Part shown: one piece after another, positions 8,916 to 15,500 of the stretch
How the letters are laid out: each line of letters opens with the position of its first letter
Position numbering within the stretch: position 1 is the stretch's first letter
Assembly: GCA_045133795.1 (NCBI GenBank)
Contig: JBGUUT010000112.1
Location: 1-21,295, forward strand
DNA from: RGIG8597 sp045133795
Lineage (GTDB): Bacteria; Spirochaetota; GWE2-31-10
Length of the DNA: 21,295 bases
Direction: 5' to 3'
Position numbers and translations under genes: made by a program
The notes under the pieces: generated by a model
Database searches by the model: none
The model's input: only the letters and a program-made list of their open reading frames with translations
Told to the model about the DNA's origin: nothing

Positions 8916-10215
8916 TATTTTTCTCCTTTCTTGCTAAAATAAAAAATGTTTGTAATGACATTGCTACAGAACTGATTAATAAAGTGAAAACCGTTCCAAG
9001 TATAATTCCTGAAATCCCAAAAAATTTTGCCAAATAAATTGAAAGAGGAATATTAATAACTCCTTGAATTATACAAATAATCATTGAAAGAGTAATTTCA
9101 CCAATTCCATTCAAGAATGACGAAAAAATCCCATTCCATGTACTTATAATCATATAAATAGCCATAAATAAAATAAGATATTGAGGAATTAAAAATTGTT
9201 TTCCTATCCATAATTTTATAACCCAAGGGCTTAATATTGCAAAAAATATACATCCTAAGATTATAATAAATTGAAAATAAATTAACTTTTTTAAAGTTTT
9301 TCTTATCCATTTTATATCAGATTTAACATAAGCATCTGTAAAACCTGACCACAAAGGCAAAAGTATAATATTATGCCCAATTGAAATTAACGAAAAAAGT
9401 TTATATACAACATCATAAACGGTAACTTCTGCAGGACCAAAAAGTTGCGTAATCAGTAGGTTATCCGTTGTAAAAATAATAATGGAAGAAAGTTGCATTA
9501 TAAAAAAACGTCCGCCAAGTCCCATTACATCATTTACACGTTCTTTTTTAAGGTGTCGCCATCCACAACAAAAATCTTTCTGTTTACAAAAAAATATTGC
9601 AGTCCAAAAAATATTACTGAAAAATACAGTCCATCCATAAAATATGGACAATAAAAACAAATTACCCTCGGTTGTTTTCATTAAGAGAATGAGAATAGGC
9701 AAAAATAACATTTGACTTGTTAATTGATTAAAACCAACTTTAGCTGCTTCTTGATGAGCATAAAAGATTTGATTACAAATAGCTGTAACGAAATTTATAC
9801 AAACAAAAAATAAATTCGAACAAATAAGAAGAACATAACCATCTTTGCTCAAAGAAATAGAATTAAAAACCTTTTGCCAATCTAAAAACAAAGAAACAAA
9901 GAAAGCACTTACAAATAAAATCAATGATACTATGAAAATTATAAAATAAGAAGTCGCTATATATTCTCTCGCCTTCTCTTTATTACCAACAGCAAAAGCC
10001 TCTCCAAGTCTATTTCTTAACCCATTACCGATTCCCATGTCACAACTTGAAATCCAGGACATTATAGACAAAAGAGTCGCCCATATTCCATATTTTTCAT
10101 CTCCTAAATATGCAACCATAAAACGAATTTGAACAAATGATAACAACATGGATACAGGACGAATCAATGCTGTAATTCCTATATGCTTTAATATATTACT
10201 GCTTCGTTCTACCAC
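8878..10215 (-). CDS. Wzx-like polysaccharide flippase (MOP superfamily)
   Basis: Likely moves lipid-linked oligosaccharide units across the inner membrane for assembly of a surface glycan. The 445-residue protein is almost wholly hydrophobic, with about 12 predicted membrane segments. It has the N-terminal signature of the polysaccharide-transport branch: GITALIRPVSMLLSFVQIRF, then YLGDEKYGIWATLLSIMSW and CDMGIGNGLRNRLGEAF. The start is GTG at 10213-10215 with only weak AAGG/AAAGAA ahead of it. The next Met would remove the conserved first helix, so GTG is preferred. Its 3' end overlaps the next gene by 38 bases. The substrate is unknown. Confidence 0.9.
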   Translation of the reverse strand: MVERSSNILKHIGITALIRPVSMLLSFVQIRFMVAYLGDEKYGIWATLLSIMSWISSCDMGIGNGLRNRLGEAFAVGNKEKAREYIATSYFIIFIVSLILFVSAFFVSLFLDWQKVFNSISLSKDGYVLLICSNLFFVCINFVTAICNQIFYAHQEAAKVGFNQLTSQMLFLPILILLMKTTEGNLFLLSIFYGWTVFFSNIFWTAIFFCKQKDFCCGWRHLKKERVNDVMGLGGRFFIMQLSSIIIFTTDNLLITQLFGPAEVTVYDVVYKLFSLISIGHNIILLPLWSGFTDAYVKSDIKWIRKTLKKLIYFQFIIILGCIFFAILSPWVIKLWIGKQFLIPQYLILFMAIYMIISTWNGIFSSFLNGIGEITLSMIICIIQGVINIPLSIYLAKFFGISGIILGTVFTLLISSVAMSLQTFFILARKEKNNELEENIFYSQR

Positions 10216-10255
10216 TTCTTTATCAATCCTTACCTTACTTACTACTATTTTTTTA

Positions 10256-10333
10256 TTAAAGCTCTTCTGATTTCATGTGCTTCACAATTTCAAAGGATTC
10301 TTCATTTCTAAATCTTTTGAAACCAAACAACTC
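10256..10333 (-). pseudogene. Possible 3' remnant of a lost gene (25 codons)
   Basis: Between the GT2 stop and the flippase start, the minus-strand frame from 10333 to the TAA at 10256-10258 reads protein-like sequence (ELFGFKRFRNEES, FEIVKHMKSEEL). It has no start codon and is closed upstream by TAA at 10334-10336. It may be the tail of a deleted glycosyltransferase gene, or chance in AT-rich DNA. Confidence 0.25.
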
Positions 10334-10343
10334 TTATAAAAAA

Positions 10344-11102
10344 TTAACCGCTGATATTAAAATCTTTTATTCCTAAAATCTTTCTTACTAAAATTTCCAT
10401 ACGAACAGCAAAAGAATAACACAGGTAAACCGGCATAGAAACAAGCTTCCAATTACGTTTCAATTTAAACATTTCAAGCCAAACGGTTCTGGAGCTACTG
10501 GCACCACCAAATCGAAAGTTAGAAATAATCGCATTTACCGGAAAAAAGTTAATTTCTGCTTTTTTAATTCGTAACATCAAATCATAGTCTGCTACAATTC
10601 TATAATTTTCATTAAAATTACCTATTTTTTTATAAATATCATTTGTAATAAAAGTTGCCTCATGAGCAAGCATTGTCTCATTCAAAAAATGAGGATTTTT
10701 TCTGACGATACAATATTCTTTCTCATCTTTAAGAGAACGTTCATATCCATAATAAACACCGCTGCCGTGAAGTTTGTATTGTTCTACCATTTTTTCTACG
10801 GCATCAAGCTCGTAGTAATCATCACTGTTAATAATTCCTACAAGCTCACCTTTTACCAACGCAAGCCCTTTATTCATTGCATTGTAAATTCCGGAATCTT
10901 TTTCTGAAACCAACGTCAATCTATCTCCGAATTGTTCCTTGTATTCATCTATTATAGAAAGAGTTTTATCCGTAGATTTTCCGTCAATAATTATATATTG
11001 AATATTTTTATATGTCTGATTCAAAACCGATTCTAATGTATCTCGAATGTATTTTTCACTGTTCCAGCAAACTGTTATTATTGAAACCAAAGTTTTTTGC
11101 AT
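10344..11102 (-). CDS. GT2-family glycosyltransferase
   Basis: Cytoplasmic or membrane-associated sugar transferase of the WcaA-like GT2 group, 252 residues. The GT-A fold shows VSIITVCWNSEKYI at the N-terminus, D40-GKSTD in IIDGKSTDKT, GIYNAMNKG, and the metal-binding NSDDYY motif (D94-D95). A catalytic-region signature of this subgroup, FRFGGASS, lies near the C-terminus. GAGGA is placed 7 bases before the ATG. It is the first gene of the minus-strand polysaccharide operon, set off from the upstream aromatic operon by a terminator and about 280 bases. Sugar and acceptor specificity are not readable. Confidence 0.92.
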   Translation of the reverse strand: MQKTLVSIITVCWNSEKYIRDTLESVLNQTYKNIQYIIIDGKSTDKTLSIIDEYKEQFGDRLTLVSEKDSGIYNAMNKGLALVKGELVGIINSDDYYELDAVEKMVEQYKLHGSGVYYGYERSLKDEKEYCIVRKNPHFLNETMLAHEATFITNDIYKKIGNFNENYRIVADYDLMLRIKKAEINFFPVNAIISNFRFGGASSSRTVWLEMFKLKRNWKLVSMPVYLCYSFAVRMEILVRKILGIKDFNISG

Positions 11103-11138
11103 TTTTTATCCTCGTAATTTTTTATAAAAACACTGGAG

Positions 11139-11165
11139 AGTATTAAAAAAGGAGAAAACTGTCAA
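11139..11165 (-). promoter_or_regulatory. Candidate promoter of the polysaccharide operon
   Basis: On the minus strand TTGACA (11165-11160) is followed after 15 bases by AATACT (11144-11139). The -35 box is perfect, but the -10 box and spacer are poor. It lies within a pair of inverted GGAGAAA/TTTCTCC arms (11151-11157 and 11184-11190), whose role is unclear. Confidence 0.4.
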
Positions 11166-11285
11166 CTTTATAGCTATATTAACTTTCTCCACAGATATCT
11201 CATAACTTTTTTGATTTACCAAATGCTACAATTTTCACCGCCTTAAAAAAAATAACTGAAATCTTTTTTACCCAACAAATACATA

Positions 11286-11330
11286 AAAAAAGAGGAATTC
11301 GGTAACTAAAAAACCTATATTCCTCTTTTT
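11286..11330 (-). terminator. Terminator of the ADH synthase-DHQS II operon
   Basis: AGAGGAAT (11291-11298) pairs with ATTCCTCT (11319-11326), with an inner GGT/ACC pairing. A-runs lie on one side and T-runs on the other, so it could work in both directions. It is 55 bases beyond the DHQS II stop on the minus strand. Confidence 0.85.
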
Positions 11331-11384
11331 CCGAAAGACTTTCTTCCTTTATATATAGAATAAATACACCACAGAAAACTAAAG

Positions 11385-12380
11385 TTATTTCTCTAAAATA
11401 GTTTCCGTAATTTTATGTCCGAAATGGCGACCGCCTTCTTCTTCAAAAGTTACGATTTTATCTCCGGGTTGCAATGCCACGACTGATTTCGAATTGCCGT
11501 CCGGCGTAACGATTCTTATAGTTTCCGCATTTTGCAAGACTACGCTGAATTCTTTTGTCGAACCTTTTACTACGATACGCAACATCGGACGGATTTCTTG
11601 TTTTATTCTGCCGATTGCCGATGTAAAACATTCGCCTTTACTGTTTACAATCAGTACTTCATCTCCGCTTCGTAAATCTGCAAGATATTTTGTTCGATTG
11701 TTAGGAGTCATTACATAGCAATGCAACGCTCCCGCGTTTACTCTGAACGGACGAGAAGCAACATAAGGATTTTCCATTGATTCGGAATTTACCAAAACCA
11801 TTCCGTTTGAATAATCTCCGACTAACATTCCTTCGCCGTTTTTCATATTCGAAATAGTATCAATACAAACTCTGTCTCCCAAATTAATTTTTTCAACAGA
11901 AACAATTTCTCCGGTTGTCAAATTAATAGAAGTTTTAGCTTTCTTTATTTCCTTTAAAATTGCAATTTTCTCATCTGCGTTGCAACCGCAAACATAAACA
12001 CCGGTAACGCCTTTTTCCAAAATTCCCACAGCTTCAACTGCATTCGTAACATTTGAAACAGTAGCAAAAATATTTTCTCGCACGGCAATCAAATTTTCAT
12101 AAGGAATAATTGTCCAGCCGGCCGGGTCATTTGTTCGGATAATCAACTCAATATTTGCGGATGTTTTAGCGGCTGCAGTTTCAGCCTCTTTACTGTCCAG
12201 ATTAAAGAATTGAATATTTTCAGGAAGATTATCTATCCTGTAAACATCTACTTTTGCCAATTGCAAAATCTTATCTTCAATTTCTTGGCTATCGGTAAAA
12301 AATGCATCTACACCGTTTTCAAGTGCATCGGTAACCAGTGACTTTTCCCATTCTAAAATTTCAATATATACACGCTTCAT
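11385..12380 (-). CDS. 3-dehydroquinate synthase II (archaeal-type)
   Basis: Member of the DHQS II family (Methanocaldococcus MJ1249 type), unrelated to classical AroB. In archaea it oxidatively deaminates and cyclises 2-amino-3,7-dideoxy-D-threo-hept-6-ulosonate to 3-dehydroquinate with NAD. The 331-residue protein has the family core GEGMLVGDYSNGM, then NPYVASRPFRVNAGALHCYV, SGDEVLIV, LQNAETIRIV and the C-terminal GRHFGH. Its ATG overlaps the TAA of the aldolase gene by one base (TAATG), so the two steps are translationally coupled. The related GriH/GriI pair of Streptomyces makes 3-amino-4-hydroxybenzoate instead. The Phe/Tyr attenuator upstream of this operon favours the shikimate role here. 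Confidence 0.95.
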   Translation of the reverse strand: MKRVYIEILEWEKSLVTDALENGVDAFFTDSQEIEDKILQLAKVDVYRIDNLPENIQFFNLDSKEAETAAAKTSANIELIIRTNDPAGWTIIPYENLIAVRENIFATVSNVTNAVEAVGILEKGVTGVYVCGCNADEKIAILKEIKKAKTSINLTTGEIVSVEKINLGDRVCIDTISNMKNGEGMLVGDYSNGMVLVNSESMENPYVASRPFRVNAGALHCYVMTPNNRTKYLADLRSGDEVLIVNSKGECFTSAIGRIKQEIRPMLRIVVKGSTKEFSVVLQNAETIRIVTPDGNSKSVVALQPGDKIVTFEEEGGRHFGHKITETILEK

Positions 12381-13177
12381 TAGTTTTCTCCCAACATTGC
12401 AAGAGCTTCATTTACAGACGCACCTTCATGTACAATTTTTGAAACAGCTTGTAAAAGCAAAGACGGATTTTCATGTTGGAAAACATTTCTTCCCATTGAA
12501 ACACCTTTTCCGCCTGCATCAATAGCCATTTTTACATTAGTCAACACATCTCTTGTATTTTTAGCCTTTTCTCCGCCGGCGATTAATACCGGGATAGAAG
12601 AACCTTCAACGACTCTTGCAAATGACTCTACACTTCCGGTAAATGAAACTTTTACCATATCTGCACCCATTTCACTTGCGACACGAGCTGCAATCTTTAC
12701 ATACTGTTCGTCATTTTCAGCTAAAACTTTGTCACCTCTTGTGTACATCATAACCAACAACGGCATTCCCCATTCTTGACATTTCTTACTTACAATACCA
12801 AAGTCTCTCAACATATCAGCTTCTCTGTCTGCACCTAAATTAACATGCAAAGAAACGCCGTCAGCTCCCAATTTAATAGCTTCTTCTACGGAACATACCA
12901 AAATTTTGTAATTTGCATCAGGAGATAATAAAGTTGACGCACTTAAATGAATAATCAATCCCATATCGTTTCCACATCTTCTGTGAGTCAAATCAATATT
13001 ACCCTTGTGTAAAACTACGGCGTTAGCACCACCTTCGCCTGCTTGAAATACAGCTTCTCTCGGTTTGATAAGTCCTTCGATAGGTCCCATAGTAAAACCG
13101 TGATCCATCGGAACAATAACTGTTTTTCCGGTTGTTCTGTTCATCAATCTTTCCATTCTAATGTGTTTTCCAATCAT
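12380..13177 (-). CDS. 2-amino-3,7-dideoxy-D-threo-hept-6-ulosonate (ADH) synthase
   Basis: Class I (Schiff-base) aldolase of the DeoC/LacD fold, MJ0400 type. In archaea it joins aspartate semialdehyde to a 6-deoxy-5-ketofructose-1-phosphate-derived fragment to give the substrate of DHQS II, replacing DAHP synthase. The 265-residue protein starts MIGKHIRMERLM. PMDHG supplies D25, MMYTRGD Y145, and MVKVSFTG the Schiff-base K176. The spacings (120 and 31 residues) equal those I recall for D33, Y153 and K184 of MJ0400. VLIAGGEK and GVSMGRNVFQ form the phosphate-binding end. AGGAG lies 7 bases before the ATG. It is the first structural gene behind the Phe/Tyr attenuator leader and overlaps the DHQS II gene. 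A fructose-bisphosphate aldolase-like or GriI-like activity is the alternative. Confidence 0.92.
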   Translation of the reverse strand: MIGKHIRMERLMNRTTGKTVIVPMDHGFTMGPIEGLIKPREAVFQAGEGGANAVVLHKGNIDLTHRRCGNDMGLIIHLSASTLLSPDANYKILVCSVEEAIKLGADGVSLHVNLGADREADMLRDFGIVSKKCQEWGMPLLVMMYTRGDKVLAENDEQYVKIAARVASEMGADMVKVSFTGSVESFARVVEGSSIPVLIAGGEKAKNTRDVLTNVKMAIDAGGKGVSMGRNVFQHENPSLLLQAVSKIVHEGASVNEALAMLGEN

Positions 13178-13242
13178 CTTTTAACTCCTGATAATTTATA
13201 TTTTGCACAAAATATTCCGTGCAATTAGTTTCGTATTTAAAT

Positions 13243-13273
13243 AAAAAAAAGCAGGCTCTCAAAAGCCTGCTTT
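13243..13273 (-). terminator. Second leader terminator before the ADH synthase gene
   Basis: GCAGGCT (13251-13257) pairs with AGCCTGC (13264-13270) around a 6-base loop, extended by A-T pairs. Eight U residues follow on the minus strand. It is 27 bases beyond the attenuator terminator. A five-codon frame MKAGF (13259-13276) with an upstream AAAAGGG runs into the hairpin. Confidence 0.85.
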
Positions 13274-13286
13274 CATTTTCCCTTTT

Positions 13287-13349
13287 AAAAAAAAATAAAA
13301 GAGGCTTCCGTTTCATTCCCTGATTTATTGGGCGCGAAACAGAAGCCTC
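13287..13349 (-). terminator. Attenuator terminator of the aromatic operon
   Basis: Minus-strand segment 13349-13336 pairs with 13314-13301 in a 14-bp stem with one G-U pair (GAGGCTTC core). A 21-base loop and a U-rich tract (13300-13287) complete it. It lies 21 bases downstream of the leader-peptide stop. Its upstream arm can instead pair with an earlier segment (antiterminator), so termination should be conditional. Confidence 0.88.
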
Positions 13350-13382
13350 ACGTTTTACCGCTTCTAAATACTATCTGTTCCG
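13335..13382 (-). promoter_or_regulatory. Predicted antiterminator structure
   Basis: On the minus strand CGGAAC (13382-13377) can pair with GTTTCG (13340-13335), and AGAAGC (13365-13360) with GCTTCT (13346-13341). This makes a two-part helix with an 11-base bulge that contains the leader stop codon TAG. It uses the same bases as the upstream arm of the terminator, so the two are mutually exclusive. A ribosome at the stop codon would block it. A ribosome stalled in the Phe/Tyr run would leave it free. Confidence 0.7.
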
Positions 13383-13448
13383 TGCCGAACTAAAATAAAA
13401 AAAGAAGCAATAAAAAAAATATGTAAAAGTGTTGTTCACTAAGTTCAT
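13371..13448 (-). CDS. Phe/Tyr-rich leader peptide of the aromatic operon attenuator
   Basis: A 25-codon frame (ATG 13448-13446, stop TAG 13373-13371). Residues 8-19 read FTYFFYCFFFYF: seven Phe and three Tyr in twelve positions. AAGGA sits 8 bases before the ATG, and the whole unit lies between a consensus promoter and a conditional terminator. This is the layout of the enteric pheA and pheST leaders. Known attenuation works by ribosome stalling at scarce aminoacyl-tRNA. The inference here is that low charged Phe- or Tyr-tRNA raises transcription of ADH synthase and DHQS II. The product itself need have no function. Chance is unlikely because start, ribosome binding site, aromatic run, stop position and both alternative stems all fit. 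Confidence 0.88.
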   Translation of the reverse strand: MNLVNNTFTYFFYCFFFYFSSARNR

Positions 13449-13463
13449 CAAATAAATCCTTTC

Positions 13464-13480
13464 AATTGCGTTTTGCAATT
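13464..13480 (-). other. Small hairpin ahead of the leader-peptide ribosome binding site
   Basis: AATTGC-gtttt-GCAATT, a 6-bp stem just downstream of the predicted transcription start and 1 to 3 bases from the AAGGA site. It could be a pause hairpin or 5'-end stabiliser of the attenuator leader. Confidence 0.4.
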
Positions 13481-13489
13481 TGTGGCAGT

Positions 13490-13518
13490 CTTATAAAACA
13501 ACTTTTTTTTCATGTCAA
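13490..13518 (-). promoter_or_regulatory. Promoter of the attenuator-controlled aromatic operon
   Basis: On the minus strand TTGACA (13518-13513), 17 bases, then TATAAG (13495-13490). This is near-consensus sigma-70, with the start expected near 13483, about 35 bases before the leader-peptide ATG. Confidence 0.88.
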
Positions 13519-13522
13519 GATT

Positions 13523-13549
13523 AAAAATTAGGGAAAATTACTTTTTCCC
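13523..13549 (-). terminator. Weak terminator overlapping the lepA stop codon
   Basis: GGGAAAA (13531-13537) pairs with TTTTCCC (13543-13549), with the lepA stop codon in the 5-base loop. On the minus strand a U-rich stretch follows (13523-13527). The stem is AT-rich, so some readthrough into the attenuator leader is expected. Confidence 0.55.
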
Positions 13550-15355
13550 GTTGGTTGTGTCGCCGCTTTTCAGTACAGAAAGGAATGCTGCTTGCGGGAT
13601 TTCAACATTTCCGACCATCTTCATTCGTTTCTTTCCTTCCTTCTGTTTTTCAAGAAGCTTTCTTTTTCTGGAAATATCTCCACCGTAACATTTTGCGGTA
13701 ACGTCTTTTCTGTATGCCCCGATTGTTTCGCGAGAGATAATTTTTCCGCCGATAGCTCCCTGTATTGCGATTTGGAACTGCTGTCTCGGAATTGTGTCTT
13801 TCAATTTTTCACAAGCAGATAACGCACGTTCACGAGCTTTGTCCCTGTGTACCAACATAGAAAGTGCATCGACAGTTTCACCGTTTACAAGAATGTCCAA
13901 TTTTACGACATTAGTTTCTTGCGGATGTGAAAACTCATAATCAAACGAAGCGTACCCTTTACTGTATGATTTTAATTTATCATAAAAATCATAAACAATT
14001 TCAGCCAACGGCAATTCATAAACAAGTTCAACTCGTTTTTCGTCGATATAAGTCAGTCCCACTTGAGTTCCGCGTTTTTCGATACACAAATTTATCAACG
14101 CACCGACATAAGTGTCCGGCGTAATCATTGTGGCTTTTACAAAAGGCTCTCTGATTTTATCTATAGATGTAACATCCGGATAGTTTGCAGGATTATCAAT
14201 AATTACCATTTCACCGTTGGTAAGGTAAACTTCATATTGTACAGACGGAGCGGTAAGAATAATCGAAACTCCGAATTCTCGTTCCAGACGTTCTTGGACT
14301 ACTTCGATGTGCAACAGTCCCAAAAATCCGCATCGAAATCCGAATCCTAACGCTTGGGAAACATCTTTCGAATAAGTAAGAGCTGCATCGTTTAATTTTA
14401 ATTTTTCAAGTGCCTCGGAAAGATTTTCGTAATCTTCCGTAGCAATCGGATAGATAGAAGAAAAAACTACAGGTTTTGCTTTTTTAAAACCGGCAAGAGG
14501 TGCGGCTGCCGGCGATTCTTTTAATGTAATTGTATCCCCGACATCAATATCCGAAATATTTTTTATATTTCCGAGTAAATATCCAACCTCGCCGGCCTGT
14601 AAGCATTTAGATTTTTCCAGCTTAAGTTTGAAATAACCGACTTCTTCTACCGTATAAACTTTATTTGTATTCATAAAAAGAATATTGTCGCCCGGTTTTA
14701 CAGAACCTTCAAAAATTCTTGTATGCACTACAACACCGCGAAATTCATCATAGTGACTGTCAAAGATTAATCCTTGTAACGGCGATTTTTCATCACCTTT
14801 AGGCGGCGGAATGCGAGTTACGATAGCTTCGAAAATATCTTCGATTCCCAATCCGGCTTTTCCCGATGCTAAAATTGCTTCGTCCGGGTCAAAACCTAAA
14901 TCATGTTCTATCTGTTTTTTTACCATATCAACATCTGCCGACGGTAAATCTATTTTATTAATTACGACAATAACTTCCAAATTATGTTCCATTGCCAAAT
15001 AAAGATTTGCCAATGTCTGAGCTTCGATACCTTGTGTACTGTCAATAAGTAACAAAACACCTTCACAAGAATTTAACGCTCTGGAAACTTCATAACTAAA
15101 ATCTACGTGCCCCGGAGTATCAATTAAATTTAAATGATAAGTTTCTCCGTTTTTTGCCTTATACGGAAGCATTACGGCATTACTTTTTATTGTAATTCCA
15201 CGTTCTCGTTCTATATCCATGCTATCAAGAATCTGGTCTTGAAATTCTCTGTCTGAAACAATTTTACAATGTTGTATCAATCTGTCTGCCAAAGTAGATT
15301 TACCGTGGTCGATATGAGCAATGATTGAAAAATTACGGATTTTTGTTTTGTCCAT
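13538..15355 (-). CDS. lepA: Elongation factor 4 (LepA), ribosome-associated GTPase
   Basis: Translational GTPase related to EF-G that acts on the ribosome, proposed to back-translocate or aid 30S biogenesis. The GTPase motifs are intact: G1 AHIDHGKST, switch region ERERGITI, G3 DTPGHVDF and G4 NKIDLPSAD. They are followed by EF-G-like domains II, III and V and the LepA-specific C-terminus ending in the basic ISRKRKLLEKQKEGKKRMK stretch and IPQAAFLSVLK. The 605-residue length is standard. Two adjacent ATG codons exist. AGGA is 6 bases before the second (15355) and only 3 before the first (15358), so I prefer the second. It is monocistronic, with its own promoter and a weak terminator, and is divergent from the cyclase gene. 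Confidence 0.97.
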   Translation of the reverse strand: MDKTKIRNFSIIAHIDHGKSTLADRLIQHCKIVSDREFQDQILDSMDIERERGITIKSNAVMLPYKAKNGETYHLNLIDTPGHVDFSYEVSRALNSCEGVLLLIDSTQGIEAQTLANLYLAMEHNLEVIVVINKIDLPSADVDMVKKQIEHDLGFDPDEAILASGKAGLGIEDIFEAIVTRIPPPKGDEKSPLQGLIFDSHYDEFRGVVVHTRIFEGSVKPGDNILFMNTNKVYTVEEVGYFKLKLEKSKCLQAGEVGYLLGNIKNISDIDVGDTITLKESPAAAPLAGFKKAKPVVFSSIYPIATEDYENLSEALEKLKLNDAALTYSKDVSQALGFGFRCGFLGLLHIEVVQERLEREFGVSIILTAPSVQYEVYLTNGEMVIIDNPANYPDVTSIDKIREPFVKATMITPDTYVGALINLCIEKRGTQVGLTYIDEKRVELVYELPLAEIVYDFYDKLKSYSKGYASFDYEFSHPQETNVVKLDILVNGETVDALSMLVHRDKARERALSACEKLKDTIPRQQFQIAIQGAIGGKIISRETIGAYRKDVTAKCYGGDISRKRKLLEKQKEGKKRMKMVGNVEIPQAAFLSVLKSGDTTNGKK

Positions 15356-15386
15356 CATACTTCCTGTTTGTTTATAGTTAGTCGTA

Positions 15387-15416
15387 CTTATAACATAAAA
15401 GTATTATTATTGACAA
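15387..15416 (-). promoter_or_regulatory. lepA promoter
   Basis: On the minus strand TTGTCA (15416-15411), 18 bases, then TATAAG (15392-15387) with an upstream TG (extended -10). The expected start is near 15380, giving a 5' UTR of about 25 bases with AGGA before the ATG. Confidence 0.7.
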
Positions 15417-15464
15417 ATTACGATTAACGAAAATATTCGACTATTTTTTGATACAAAAATATTA

Positions 15465-15493
15465 TTGACAGTAATTTTTCTGTGACTTAAACT
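15465..15493 (+). promoter_or_regulatory. Promoter of the first adenylate cyclase gene, leaderless geometry
   Basis: TTGACA (15465-15470), 17 bases, then TAAACT (15488-15493). Exactly 7 bases separate the -10 box from the ATG at 15501, so transcription should begin at or next to the A of the start codon. No ribosome binding site is visible. Confidence 0.75.
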
Positions 15494-15500
15494 CTCCGTC

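Noticed and set aside
13195..13224. Internal promoter (TTGCAC-18-TATAAA) just before ADH synthase
   Set aside because: Transcription would start within the AGGAG ribosome binding site. The TTGCAC/GTGCAA hairpin may still be functional, but the promoter is unlikely.
10344..15355. A single defence or mobile-element system spanning the window
   Set aside because: I looked for nuclease, helicase, integrase, transposase or toxin genes and found none. The genes are ordinary metabolic, envelope and signalling functions.
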